DNA of 64,000 bases, taken from assembly GCA_950295325.1 (NCBI GenBank), contig OX485807.1, positions 20,185,666 through 20,249,665 on the forward strand, in the 5' to 3' direction. How positions within the stretch are numbered: position 1 is the stretch's first letter; each line of letters begins with the position of its first letter. The notes below the pieces were generated by a model that saw nothing but the letters and a program-made list of their open reading frames with translations, was not told the DNA's origin and made no database searches. Of this stretch, positions 1 to 12,285 are shown piece by piece. Position numbers and translations under genes: made by a program. Source of the DNA: Polytrichum commune (Eukaryota; Streptophyta; Polytrichopsida; Polytrichales; Polytrichaceae).

Positions 1-170
1 TAACTGGTTGAAGTTCAAGCTTGTAGGAAAATCACGGATCATTTACGAAGAATCTATAGAGTATACCTCAAATTAATAAAGAGAAACCGGAAGATGATAA
101 CATGTAACCGACTCAACTTGGAAACATTAGGGTTTTAATTTTATCCAAAAAGCTTCCCGGACATTGATTA
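1..170. repeat. Repeat block shared with 43188-43355
   Basis: This stretch aligns along its whole length with 43188-43355, which lies 3' of FRO copy B. Shared words include GTTGAAGTTCAAG, CCTCAAATTA, ACATGTAACC and ACTTGGAAACA. By eye the identity is about 70 percent. It is either a surviving piece of the duplicated FRO 3' flank or a dispersed repeat that landed beside both genes. No coding frame stands out. Bases 171-837 hold nothing I recognise. Confidence 0.6.
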
Positions 171-837
171 AAACAACCAAAAGATGATGCTATTGGACAA
201 CCAAATTACAATGTTTAGAGTTGCTGGTTGGATACAAGTTGATTAGTAGGGTCGAAGTGTCAAGTATAACTTGAAGCGGTACATATTGAACTAGTGATAT
301 GGAAGTGTACATGTTAAACCATCAGTGTAGTTGAAAGCGTTGTAAAGTAAGATTGGTTATTATATGTATACAAGTATAAAAGTTTTATAGTGAGCCCTTT
401 TGAAAGGTCCAAGGGGCTCAATGCATGAGCTATATATAGTATACTTATAAGTGCATTATAGACATATATGACATCGTTGAACAACATATGAAGTACATAC
501 ATTTGTAGTCAAAGGCACCAATTCATGTATTTGAATCCAAATTTCTCTTGAATTACAACCTTTTTGTAATCAACCAATTTAAGTAATGCACTTGATGAAT
601 GAAGGAATGAATCTTAAGTAGGGTCACTTTCAACACAACTAGCTAAATAGCATCAAAGTCTTTGTAAAGTCTTGGCATCAAACTCCCGTTCATGGAAGTA
701 GCCACATCCAACTTGAACCCCTGATAATATATTGAACTTGCCAAAGAGTACATAAAGTTCTCCGATTCGTTTGGACCACCACATTGCTTCCCTACAACCT
801 ATTATTCTCAGTCTCTAATAACCAGATGGTGTCACTA

Positions 838-1026
838 CACTAAACAACTAAGTTAGTGTGGCCCAGATTATTCATCATCCGCCCACATTTCTTGTTTTGC
901 AATCAGTGGGTGGCAACTAAAGAGGGTGTGTCATATGCCACTTGGCGGTACATGACAAGTCGTAAAGACCACGCTAACCAACATGGCACACCAGTTTAAG
1001 TGCCACACTAAATCAGATGTTTAGTG
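838..1026. mobile_element. 189-bp MITE, TIR CACTAAA, TA target site
   Basis: The left end begins CACTAAACAACTAAG and the right end is its imperfect inverse, finishing ATGTTTAGTG. TA dinucleotides flank it at 836-837 and 1027-1028. The terminal repeats extend about 25 bp and include TTAGTGTGGC on the left and GCCACACTAA on the right. No coding capacity is visible. It belongs with the CACTAAA-ended elements at 42857, 54799 and 62380. A TA target site suggests a Tc1/mariner-type mobiliser, but that is inference. The stretch 1027-1630 up to FRO copy A shows no other feature and no clear AATAAA on the minus strand. Confidence 0.6.
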
Positions 1027-1630
1027 TAGCAACCTGCACATGGTTTGGAGAAGTAAAGCTTCTGAGGTTATTTCTTGTGTTGCGTTGCCATTTCCTCATC
1101 GATCAATCCTCTATATTCGATGTGTTCATTAGGTGATTTAGATTGTAGCCTGTGGTATTTTCATAGAGCCACCAGAAATTCTCCTGAGGCACTACATGGT
1201 TTAGGGTTTAGGTTTAAGGTTGTATTTTACCGAGCTGTGTTCCGGCCCTGGTTGGAGAAATCTGTGTACTTCAAGCTGTTCTGGACGAGTCCTCTGCGTG
1301 CATCAGCAATCCTTATGTTTGTACAATTTGATACGAGGAATCGCTGATTACTGTAAAACTTGTCAGTAATTGGCTGTAAATTTCGGACTTTGCATGTACT
1401 CGCATAGGTATGGATAGAATACACCTCAATCAGGGTAAGTACCCGCAGTCATCATCTCCTTTGTTCCTCCGATTCTGATGTGCTCCCCGCTTTGAGAGAA
1501 GCTGGCATATATGGAATTGATAATATACAAGTTCTCGAAGTGATCATGTATCTGGAATTCATGCAAGTATCATGGAGAGTGGGGCCTTCTTCGTATTGTA
1601 CACGTAGGCTATGCCAATTCTTCATCATGC

Positions 1631-4600
1631 CTACAGGTCGAAGCTAACGGAGTGGAAATGGAACGGCGTTCTCCAATTCCCAAAGTTGTGAGCTCTGCAT
1701 TCTGTAGCCACGCTTTCCCGGAGACTTTTGGGTCCGCAGACCAGCACCCCTGTTTCCTCGCCTTCGTATTTGGAGGCTGCGGCTTTGAAAATCTCTGCAG
1801 GATGTCACCACGAAGGATATGGTGAGAGAGATTTCGCCTGGATGGACTTGCAAATGTCAGTGACCATGCGGAAAAAAACCTTAGATGGCTACTTATTTAA
1901 GATGCTTCTTCGCAATTGTTAAGGTTCATGTTCATTCACATCCAATTGACATAGAGCATTGGCGTAACAGATTGCTTTGAAAGTTTTGTGCATAGCAAGT
2001 CATCCTTTAACTCAATGGGACTTTTGGTCGGGATTTAGTCCCTCTATGATTTTCCAGTCGTTGTTTTGCACACAATATCAATGCTTTCTTTCCACTTGTG
2101 GTGCATGCTCAGAGGAAGTGTTTGAATTTGAACGAAAGCAAATTAAATCGGTTCATGGAGTGCCAAACTCATTTTAACACCGCTTGGCATGCCAAAATGA
2201 GTTTGACCCTCAATGGAGCGAGATAGAATGTCCTTCGTTCAAATTTCCACACAAACTCCAAGAATGCTCTGCAAATTTACCGACCGAACATGGAAGGTGT
2301 TGTATACAAAACAATCAACTCCCGAACAAAGTCATGTTGAGTTAGAGGATTGTCAAATCATGCAGTCACTTGGTGAGAGAGACTTCGCCTGGATCCTCGG
2401 CCTATTGTTGACGATTCAAATGTCAGTGAATGTATGGGGAAAACCCTAACTTTACGATGCTTCACAATTGTCAACGTGCGTTTCACATTCGCATCCAATT
2501 GTTACAGTTCACGGTGCTTGGCGAGGTGACAACATACCTTGGAAGTTAGGCCGTGTTCCTTGGACGATGGTACTCATGTCAAGAAGATTCTCTTGAGGGA
2601 TTTCTTCGAGGAGTATGCTGTCAATCGATTTACTGAAGTCTTGGACTGTCGAAATATCTGTCGAAATGATGTTGGATGATGAGCTGCTCAAACCAACGGA
2701 ACTCCATGAGGGGCTCCAGCAAAGAACAACAGCACCTCCACATAGGGCAATACCAACAAACATGCTGATGAAGAACATCAAGACATCGAGGGCCGTCGAG
2801 AATGGGTCTTCGGGTGAGTTGTGCGGGGCGACAATGTAGACATGGAACAGCCCTGACATCAGAATGAATCCACTTACAGAGGCAAGGATGACAGTTAAGA
2901 TAAACATGTTTTGGTTCGATGTGGTGGGAGCCAAACATGTTGCTTCCACTCGCAGTGGCATAGCATGGCATGTGATCTGTGGAGCTGAGGACGGCTCTTG
3001 GAATGCAAGTACTTTGGGGATGTTGGAGATGATGCTGGAGTCCTCCCCGGTCACGTAAACTGCCACATCGATAGTCAAGCTTTTGAACTCCTCACCCGCA
3101 GCAGCAAGGTTGGGACATATCTTAGCCGGGCAGATGTCAAGCAATGTGGACAGCTCGGAGCTCCTCCGGACACACCAAATCAATTGCACATGGGTTGGAA
3201 GCCCATCTTGCTTCAGTTGGTGGCGCTTCAGCAACTCTTTGATTATTGCAAGGTAAGGTGTTATGCCCACCCCTCCCGCAACAAGCATCAGGTTCTTGTA
3301 CCTGCCGAAACAGCCCTAATCCACATCAGAAACTCTAAACCCTAAGAACCTCAAAACCAATTTCTGTGGCTAAAGCTTGTGATGGTGGATGGAGTATGTG
3401 AGCCTGAGACATCAGGTTCTTGTTCCCGCCGAACTAGTTCTAATTCACATCAGAAACCCCAAACCTTGAAGATCTGAAACCAAATTCTGTGGCCAGAGCT
3501 TGTGACGGTGGGTGGAGTATGTGAACCTGAGGCATCGGACTCTTGTGCCTGCCGACACAGTCCTAATTTACATCAGAAACTCTAAGTCTTAGGAACCTGA
3601 CACCAAATTCTGTGGCTTGAGCTTGTGATGGTGGATGGAGTATGTGAACCTGACGTAGCAGTGTGACTCGTATGGTAATTGACATCAGAATATTTGAGCC
3701 CTGAAATCCTGGCACCAAGTTCTGTGACCGGAGCTTGGGATGGTGTATGGAGTATGTGAACCTGAGGTAGTAGTTTGATTCGTATGGTAGTTCACATCAG
3801 ATTCCTTAAACCCTAAAAACCTGAAACCAAATTCTATGGCCGGAGCTTGTGGTGGTGGAAGATGGAGTATGTGAACCTGAGGTAGTAGTTTGATTCGTGG
3901 CCGTACGGACCCTCCACATGCAGCTTCACAGCAAATGGGCAGGCGACTTCCGGGTCCGATGTGTTCGCTGCTGCATTGAAGATGGCGGTGTGGAGGCTAT
4001 ACGTCCAGTCGCCCAAAGGTTTGATGCAAACAGATATGGTGTCCGAGCCGTCGAGCGGGCTGGAAGTGGTGCTGAAAGGGTGCCACTCCAAGCGAGAAAT
4101 GTCTGGCACGTTGATGTATAGAAAGCTCAAGGCGCTGTAATCGAGGCCTGCAAACGATCGACAAATCCTAGTAAATCAACTCAGCATCGCAATGAAATCG
4201 CAAATCCATATTGTCATAACCTTTTCTAATCAGGTGCCAGAGATTCGTGACGCTACTTGCCATGGTCAACAAAATCTCTGCAAAATTCTGGACATTACGC
4301 CGCCTCGATCAAGCACTTCAGCAAAAGGTCAGAACACTTGACAGTCTTCTTCCTGTTTCATGGCAACCATGGCTACACCACAGTTTTTTCACGTATCGGC
4401 AAGTATGGCTTTCGGCAGGGTCATACAGAGCTCTAATTCAGAATTTCGAATTTTGTTTCACAAATATTGAAGAATAAGAGACTTTATCATTTTTACTTCA
4501 TGTAAAGGTCCGACTCTAGTCCGGTCACCGGCCTATGAACCTCTTTGTACTTATTACAAACATTAGCTGCCGAAAGCAAAATTCAATGGAGGATATGTAG

Positions 4601-7600
4601 CTTTGGCCGATTGGCGACAAAACTGTCCATGTTCGACTTTGAAGTGGTAGGCCCAGCAGATGGAGCCAATCATTCAAACAGCGACGATGGTAATTTCTAG
4701 AGAATGTGGCTGCAGACGAAATTAACGTACCAGGATGTTTGGGGATCTTGAGCTCCACCACGCCACTGGGCAGTACCTGGGCAGACACGCTAGTCAACTG
4801 CCTTCGAGATTGCACCAGCCTCAAAAACCGGTCGACGAAGAAGAGGAAGATGCCACCCATAGCCTTGGCCGCATGGTTCTTCCCCACATGCCACGCATAG
4901 AATGCAAACAAGAGGATATAAAGTTGGTGGACGCCCAAGAATACATTGAAGAACTGCTTCCGAACCGACTCCATGGAGGTGGCCCACATCATCAGCGCCA
5001 CCACAGCTGCAACGACACCCGCCACGTTCGATTCACCCGAGTATTTCCATTCACCCATCTGCCACAGACACAGAGTAATCATCAAAATAATTATACTCGA
5101 CTGAAATATCCTTTGGGTTTGATGACTTCGGCAGGGTTAATTATACCTCAGACGTGGATTAATAATCCAGACATACTCAAACGGCTAATTCAAGTGGGTT
5201 TCTTCCCTCCACATACAAGGGTGATTCTGGGAGCTGATCATGAACTCTGAAAACCGAATGATTACCAAGATCAATTTCCATCTCTGCAAGGTCCTACATG
5301 GTCGACTAATTTTGAAAGCATTTCCGAAGGAGCATTTCGACATGTCAATCAAGGTGGGAATGCATGCAGATTGGAGTCTCAGTTTGAAGCATACTAGGTG
5401 GATTTGTTGCTTTGAGCCGTAATACATGCAATAGATAGCTGCATGAGCTGTGGTGAGTATCATGGTCAATTGACCCAGCCATCTGTGGTACCGCACCGCA
5501 TGCTCGAAGGGCACATCAATCAATCTCAAGATGGGCGAACCCCTCGTCACAGGAATGAAAAGGAGGTTTATCATGAACGGTAACGTTCTTCCAAACATCT
5601 CTGCGGTCTTCTCCACTTTCAGTTGCCATCTTTATATGCCAGGATCAACACAAACATGAAATGAGCACTTCTGCTCCAATTTTCATATATATAAGCTCAG
5701 CATCAAACAATAATTTAAGGATCTCAAATCCTTCAAATCAAACTAAATTTTCGTACCATAATCCTCAATGTTTGAGATTTCTTCATAAACCCCAATATTA
5801 CGAATCTGCAGGATTTTTCCTTGTCAATACTCCAAACAACTTTCTGGACGTTCATGCACGGTACTCAGTCAACAACCACTGCCGAAAATTTTGATGGCAG
5901 AAGTTATTAAAATCTTACCTCTTCACTCCTGACTGAGGCTCAGTGGCATTGATCGTGTCGAGCCCAGGCACGATGTAGTTGGTAGTGACCCAGAGAAGGA
6001 CCAACAAAATCAAAAAGATGCCGAAGAAGTCGATCGCTGTCAGCACGCCCAGAGGACCCTTCACAACCAGGGGCTGAGTCCAGATACCTCTCACAGAGCG
6101 TGTCAATAGCTTTCGCACCGTGGACTGCTTCAACTTGTGATTTGTTGCCCTGGAGGATTACACACACCATCACCACAAATTTCAATCAAGATGCTGGCCG
6201 GGCCCTTGATCCTGTTTGAAGCAGCAGACACGGATTTCTTTCACAGCAGTACTTCACCCTAATTACGATCTGGTAGGTTTGTGACAGATCAACTTAAATT
6301 CTGGGCACTCTGTAAAGTGTGGAACTAGCTGGGCAGCCCACACCTAGGAATTTCAGCGTCAACAACAACTCGAAATTTTCACGGCGAGCAGGTCAAGATC
6401 ACACAACAGTAATTTGTCTCGAGTATAGCCTATTGTGCTGTTACCGAATTATAACAGTAATGTTACACTGTTTCCTCTAACTTATCCCTCTTTCGGCATC
6501 TGGACTGATCTCCAAAGCACAGTTTTGCCTCTAGGCTCTGAAATTCTGTAGAAACTGGGGATTAAGTCGTCTTGCATGCGTTATGAGAAACATGTCTGCA
6601 GAAGTAGCAGCTGTGAAATTTAAATGAGTTGTGTCGATGTACTAGGGCTCCAGAGCTTTGCAAGTCTCTCTCTCAATGCAGTACAAATCCACTGGCATGA
6701 GGTTTTCAGTAACGCAAATATTGAGATTCAAGGAATTTCTGATGCCTAGCAGATCAATTTTTTTCGTGAAGAGAGAGAGAGAGTCCTAACCGAGAAGGAG
6801 AGTGAGAGAGAGTTTTCTATCTCTAGTTTCAAGGATTTCAAGAAGCTTAAGAAGCTGTGGGACATGTGTGGAGTTTTTAGGTAATGGCCATGTGCAAAAT
6901 TTAAATTTCTTGATTTCACTACAGTGATGATTGAGCTGGAAATTTTGTAACCAATTCTGAAGCACATCGTCATTGGCATTCGAGTTGCATGGGTGTAACT
7001 TGGAAAATATTCAGAATTCTACAAAGAATCATATCTGGGCATCCAATCAATCTGAGTCGACTGGCTGTTGACATGTGACATTAGTGTAGAATTGAACAAG
7101 GATAGATAGATCAGCTGCACTTACTTCGATGGGAATTTTTTCTCCAGTTCCAGGTACAGCAACGCCAAGATTGCCAGGGCGACCACAGGACAGGAGTACA
7201 AGATGTAGTTCGTTGCTGTCAAAACCAATCACGACACCAAATTCGACATCAGAAACTCCTAGGGTACGTCAAGATTTATCACTGCAATCCGATAGAATGA
7301 TGAGCTAAGTAACTCCATCCTGCAGTGATCATCTCGATTCTCGCAAGAATGATGAAGATCGACAAGAAACTCATGTAATCGGCATAATTAACCTCAAGTC
7401 ATCCAACGGCCGATCATCAGAATTTGGAACTGTGATGAGGTTATTTAATTATGCAGGGCCTGTCCATGAGGAATCGACCTTCATGAAAGAATTTCTGAGA
7501 ATGACTAGTGTTGCGATCAATTACCACCCTTGCCAAAGAAGCTGGAGTAGACATGTTCCGCGACCTCCTCCTTAAAGGTTGTTCCCTGGCTTGTAGGCAA

Positions 7601-7771
7601 CAAGAACCACAGCACCAGCCACCACACAGCCACCACCCAGGAGGACAGCCACAGACATCCCTTCACAAATCTCGCAGCAGCAGCCACAACCTCATCAGAA
7701 TTATTCCTACTCATATTCATCAAATTGTGCTGATGATGATCGGCCTGCTGCTGCTGCTGCTGGCTCCTCAT
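1631..7771 (-). CDS. FRO: Ferric-chelate reductase (FRO family), copy A, 8 exons
   Basis: Predicted membrane flavocytochrome that passes electrons from NAD(P)H through FAD and two haems to ferric chelates or cupric ions. Exons, in transcription order: 7525-7771, 7125-7215, 5919-6149, 5395-5629, 4731-5058, 3877-4147, 2538-3301, 1631-1794. All junctions are GT-AG, the phases join without a break, and the product is about 776 aa. Visible landmarks: N-terminal hydrophobic segments; haem-ligand histidines near 238, 252, 312 and 325; HPFS (FAD) near 400; GPYGHES near 460; GGVGITP near 477; IWCVRRS; two C-terminal membrane segments; CGP near 742. The match RLIDVPFEHA-RYH-WLG recalls the FRO6/FRO7 branch. 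I chose ATG 7771 because the frame is closed upstream and no earlier in-frame ATG exists. The N-terminus carries a glutamine run. Intron 6 is a tandem array and intron 7 contains a 130-bp duplication. A nearby 5' non-coding exon cannot be excluded. Confidence 0.9.
1821..2507. repeat. Two direct copies (about 130 bp) inside FRO-A intron 7
   Basis: Bases 1821-1951 and 2372-2507 are diverged direct copies. Both begin GGTGAGAGAGA(T/C)TTCGCCTGGAT, share AAATGTCAGTGA and a GATGCTTC-CAATTGT block, and end near CATCCAATTG. They account for much of this 743-bp intron. Between them, at about 2162-2208, a 12-bp perfect inverted repeat (CAAACTCATTTT / AAAATGAGTTTG) flanks a short spacer, possibly the scar of a small foldback insertion. 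Confidence 0.65.
3291..3895. repeat. Tandem array filling FRO-A intron 6, units carry splice-junction copies
   Basis: About five diverged units of roughly 110-150 bp fill intron 6 (3302-3876) and run into both neighbouring exons. Each unit has a core like CACATCAGAAACTC, CCAAATTCTGTGG, AGCTTGTGATGGTGG and GGAGTATGTGAACCTGA. The last word, read on the minus strand, is the exon-6 donor region (CTCAG|GTTCACATACTCC). Several units also hold the start of exon 7 (read on plus as GGTTCTTG). The array therefore arose by duplicating a segment that spanned the intron and both splice sites. The outermost donor and acceptor give the reading frame that matches copy B. Confidence 0.7.
7746..7763 (-). repeat. 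CAG trinucleotide run in FRO-A exon 1
   Basis: About six consecutive CTG triplets on the plus strand encode a glutamine run within the first ten residues of FRO copy A. Copy B lacks it, so its length may vary between individuals. Confidence 0.75.
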
Positions 7772-10150
7772 GCAGGTTAAGGTTGCATCGATATTGATCC
7801 CCTGATGGCATGGACTCAAATGGAATCATCAAAAACCTGCTGGACTCGCTGGCCATTCACCATTGTCAAGTTAGTCTCTTAGATACCTCACCAGTAAATG
7901 GATCCACCCCATTTCAGTAACGCCCAAATGCCCATGACCACTTTCTCAACACTTTCTGCCTCAATTTCCCAACACTACCTTCGCAAGGTCGCAGGTAGCA
8001 TCGAAGAATCCTGCTGCTTTTCCAACACTTTTTCTCCCTGGGAATTTCTTTGTAGAATTCTGCAGGTCCACATGCTTCATACTGAAGTTAATTAAGAAGA
8101 TCTGCAAGCTCTTGGAGGACCACAGCTAGCTGCCGGTGAGGAAGTCAAGATGACGTCCCTCCACTTTGGATGACTAATCTGATGAGATCAACCATGCAAT
8201 TCCTAGCTGCTTTCATATCCTGAGTAAGGGATTGCATGATTGTCTGGAGCCGCACTTGAAGGTACATGGTTACAGAATCAATCTTGGGGCTCGTGAATTT
8301 AGCTACATGTCCTCCGAACTGATCAATTAACAACCTACCCATTCACGCACCATTCATGCATCAGGATGGGGATAAATATATAAATACACACACACATACA
8401 TATATACATACATACATACATATTTGTACGAGCTCTAAGTAGCTTAATAGTCTTATAGTTTTGACTGTGGGGCGGCAACATGCGATTTATAATCAGCAAT
8501 TTATGTTCGTTTATTATGCTTGTCTTCCTCTTCATGAATATGGTCTTGTTGCCAAGGACATGAATTGAATGGTATCTTATTATTTGACATAGTTGACCTT
8601 TGTGTTTTTTGTGGGCAATGGATAAGAAGAGAAGAATAAGGAAATTCCTCATGCATGAGTCTTAGGATACAATAAGAGTTTTCGAAGACCTTACTAAATA
8701 TGAGGAATACATATATATTATGCCTTATTTTCACATTTGATGCTCTTACTATAAAACTTTCATGTTTTTATCGTGAATTGACCATAATTTGTCAGAACCT
8801 GATTTTGCCGATCACCTAGGCTGCTTATTATACAAGTGTTGCCGCCCCAGGGATTTCGAAAGAATTAACCCAATATTGTTGGTATTTGACAGAGATTTAC
8901 CTTGATCATGAAATGTGAGTCTCGTGATCAACAATGACCAATGTCGATAATCACTGCTCCTTCTGCTTGGAAAATATCAATTTAATATCCAGGTTATGCT
9001 TCCAGTTACTTTGATCTATTATGCAAATACATCAGCGCCCAACGACATCCTGGATCTATACATAGTAGAGGCGTCTATTCCCAACAAGGGCTCCATCGGC
9101 AATCCATAGGATATCAAAATTTCAACAAGGTTGGGATTGAATATTGAATAGGCTAGAACCAATAATGCCATGACACATGTCCTGGTTTTGAATGCTAAAG
9201 TGATGAGGAATGAGCGGTTATGACAAACCCTAGCATTGATAACATGTTCAAGCCAACTTTTGGCTTCAAAAATTTTCATTAATTACAATTTTAAAAATAA
9301 AAATTACCAAACAAAAAAATTCCGTCCTCGTAACCGCTATCCTCCTACATGGGAAAAATTTGCATCAGCTTATACTTCTCAAGATCTGGCACAGAATCTC
9401 TCAAGTGATCGCATATGGGCGCCTCTACTGTATAATATGTATATACAGGCCGTGACTCTGCATTATTAACGTCATGATGGTTTGTTGGGTCCTGTAGCTA
9501 ACCTTTAGTTGGTATTTTATTTCAAAGTTGTGATAAAGTAGCCCAAACAGTGTGCAGGTGTATAGTGACTCCTGCACATGTCAAGGATGGCCACCTCAGG
9601 CTCTATGTAGATGTGCATATACATTTCAATTGCGAGAAACTGTATGCACGTCTTTCTTCCATGAACATCTATTACACCAATTAAACCCGTGAGCGTGTTC
9701 TTTCTTGAGATTGACTTTCATTAACTACTGAGCACTTCGAGGAACAATCAGCTGGAGTGGTGGCGTGCAACTTCGCATCCAACGAGGATTCAATATACCG
9801 ACCCCTCCGCAAGTCCTGCCACTAAAGCTATGTGTCCTATGGCGACCACTTCCAACTCTACAACCCATTCTGGCCATTGGATTGGGTCAGATCGGAAACT
9901 GTCCGATCCAGTTAATAAGCGCCGTAATTCGCATTTAACGAAGATTGTCACTTCAAGTTGTCATGTTGTTCAGGTGAGATGTAATCCATCCAGGTTACAA
10001 GAGGTCAAAGTGAAGATATTCATACCTCTTTTAACCATCAATCATCAAATCAACCCTCTCAACTGTATCAATGTCAACTACACAGTCTAATCTCATCATC
10101 ATACGTATCGATTCTGAGATTTAGGTGTTCGATCAAGAAGAGTGACTCCA
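7772..10150. other. 5' flank of FRO-A and AT-rich intergenic DNA
   Basis: No gene is supported here. Upstream of the chosen ATG, an out-of-frame ATG at about 7811 opens a short upstream reading frame that overlaps the start codon. TATA-like strings on the minus strand occur near 8373-8385 and 8486-8491. Both are about 600-700 bp from the ATG, so they would need a long leader or a 5' intron. A CA/CATA microsatellite occupies about 8383-8425. The rest shows only short open frames without recognisable motifs. Confidence 0.4.
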
Positions 10151-10155
10151 TAAGG

Positions 10156-10239
10156 CCCACATACCTTGCATATAAAACAGATTCATGTTTTAATGGACCC
10201 ACATACCTTGCATATAAAACAGATTCATGTTTTAACGGA
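10156..10239. repeat. Tandem duplication, 2 x 42 bp
   Basis: Two adjacent copies of a 42-bp unit start CCCACATACCTTGCATATAA and differ at about one position (TTTTAATGGA against TTTTAACGGA). Each contains a TATAAAA string. The near identity implies a recent slippage or unequal-exchange event. DNA from 10240 to 11490 is slightly GC-richer around 10500-10700, has an AAAAG microsatellite near 11000, and shows no gene. Confidence 0.85.
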
Positions 10240-11489
10240 CCCGGATTGTTTCCAGCTCAACAAACTCGAACTGTAGAAGCCCTTCAACTACTAACCCCAG
10301 ATTATCGTCACTCCAAACAGGCCAGAGCCTGCTGAAAGCAGATTCGTCGGGGACGAGAAAAGCCTACGGAGTTTCCATATATACATATATAGTACCCCTT
10401 TTTGCGCTTGACCTACTTTGACCTCCGTTGACCTGGCTTTTTACAGGGTCCACGCTTTTTTGACCTGCTTTCAGCGCTGTCAATGCTGTGACAGTGGGGC
10501 TGGTCCTCGAGTTTGGTAATGGAAGTGAAGCCTTTTTCGGGAGGCCGTCGTTTCGATTCGCGCCCAAAGCTTCGCCCAAGGCGCTGGGTTGCCGTCCACG
10601 TTTTGGAGGTGGGTGGGGCTGGCTACTCCCCTCCATTATTGAGCAAAGGTTCGTGGCGCCTGCATGAGCTTTTGCGGAGAACGCCAAAGCGCAAGGCAAA
10701 GGCCTGTTACGGACCTACAGTTTAAGTAGGTGTTCGGCAAGCTGTGGAGCTTTCCGAGTGGCCCGTGACATGGGTGTTGAAAAGCGGTGATGGTGGGTGA
10801 TTTGTGCGTATGTATATATTCATCGCTTTCTTTGTGAAATGGACACCGGAGTGAGCTTCAAAGATCCTGACTTGGTTTACTCGAAGGTTTACTCAATCGC
10901 CAACAAAATTAGAAAGGGTCAACGTGTTATGTTGGATGGATGAGAGGTGCGCTCGTATATGAACATTTTCTCTCTTTGTTTTGTTTTGCAGCTTGCTGAA
11001 AGAAAAGAAAAGAAAAGAAAATACTGATGTTTTTACAACGTGATTATGAGTCCGTTAGTCTTAGGTTACTTCAGGGTTGACCCTTTGATATTATATGTCA
11101 AGGTTATGTGCATCAATATGATGTGCTTATGGTTGCCTTCATGAATTGGTTGCCTCTTTACCCATGCAAGCCATCTTGAATCAAAATCAAATCACAAACA
11201 CTCATATTTAGGTTTAGTTTGTATAGCAACAACCACAGTAGAAACAAATGCTATAATTTGTTCCCATTTTGTTATTGTGGTAGTGCAATAATTCGTAACC
11301 GATTGCTGATACAAGAACATTAAGGGTTATGAGAACTCACCACAATGGTTTCATTAGTGTAGTCGCAATATCACCATGAGTTCGAGGTCTTTTGTGGACC
11401 GTCCATGGGTTGATTGGTTATGTTCGATAACCAACTCAAGGAGGTGGATGACTCCCCACTTCTGCGGCTTGTCATCCACTCGGTTAGTT

Positions 11490-12214
11490 TGTATGTGGTA
11501 TGAAGAGTCCAGCCCCCACGCTAAGTACTGGAGGCAATATTGTATAGAGGATACTTAAAAGAGAGGTAATGTTTTTTTACCAGTGTGTACATTTAAATTT
11601 TAAAGGGGTTATTACGGATTTTGAACTAAAGGTATTTGATGTAAGAAAGGGGGCCTAAGGTTTAGAGAATTTTTTGACAATAGATGTGTTAGTTTCATCC
11701 GATTTACATTTTCATCCATTGTTGTTACATGGCATTCAGCCCTAATGACTTCCTTGGTCATTCTTGCAATTTTGTTTTGCATTTGAGTTCTAAGTTTTTC
11801 AAAATTGGGTAAAATTGAATTTATGATTTAAATTCATTATATGATGGTGAATTCGGATGTTATTATTGCCTTGGATTCAATGATGTGTGTTTTAGGTTAA
11901 GATAAGCATGGGTTACATTGTACGGAAGAGAAAAAAAAAACCCCTCAATAACTTTCTTATTAGAAATTTGAAATTGAGTGTGTTTGTAACAAAGGTCTAT
12001 TTATTTCATGAATTATATTTTGTATGTGTGATGGAGGTATTTATCACCTTAAATTGAAAAGCGTAGTAGAAATACGTAAATCCTTTTCCTACCCTACCAT
12101 TCATTCATATACATTTATTTATCTTTATAAATTTCTCGCATGTAAGGATTTAATTTCATAATCACATACGCATATCATTTGGGTTTCCAATGAGGAGTCC
12201 ACCCTCCGGGCAAA
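11490..12214. mobile_element. Degenerate element of the GGACTCTTCAT-ended family
   Basis: The right end at about 12180-12214 (GTTTCCAATGAGGAGTCCAC) and the interior word GGGGGCCTAAGGTTTAGAGA near 11650 match the complete copy at 23432-23930. Near 11489-11515 lies another family end (TATGAAGAGTCCAGCCCCCA), but in an orientation that suggests rearrangement or a solo end. Boundaries are approximate and no TSD was found. Confidence 0.45.
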
Positions 12215-12285
12215 AAAGCATGAAATTTCAATAAATTAAACAAAATGCACATGTTAGTGTAGCTTGGAGTCAAAATGGTTTAGTT

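Noticed and set aside
2615-3345. Plus-strand open frames opposite FRO-A exon 7
   Set aside because: They are antisense shadows of a coding exon with clear homology on the minus strand.
3301-3877. FRO-A intron 6 repeats as a CRISPR-like or satellite array
   Set aside because: Units are diverged, have no constant spacers, and contain exon-junction pieces. They are explained by intron duplication in a plant gene.
7772-7819. Extending FRO-A by 16 codons to 7819
   Set aside because: Also a TTG. The first in-frame ATG is at 7771.
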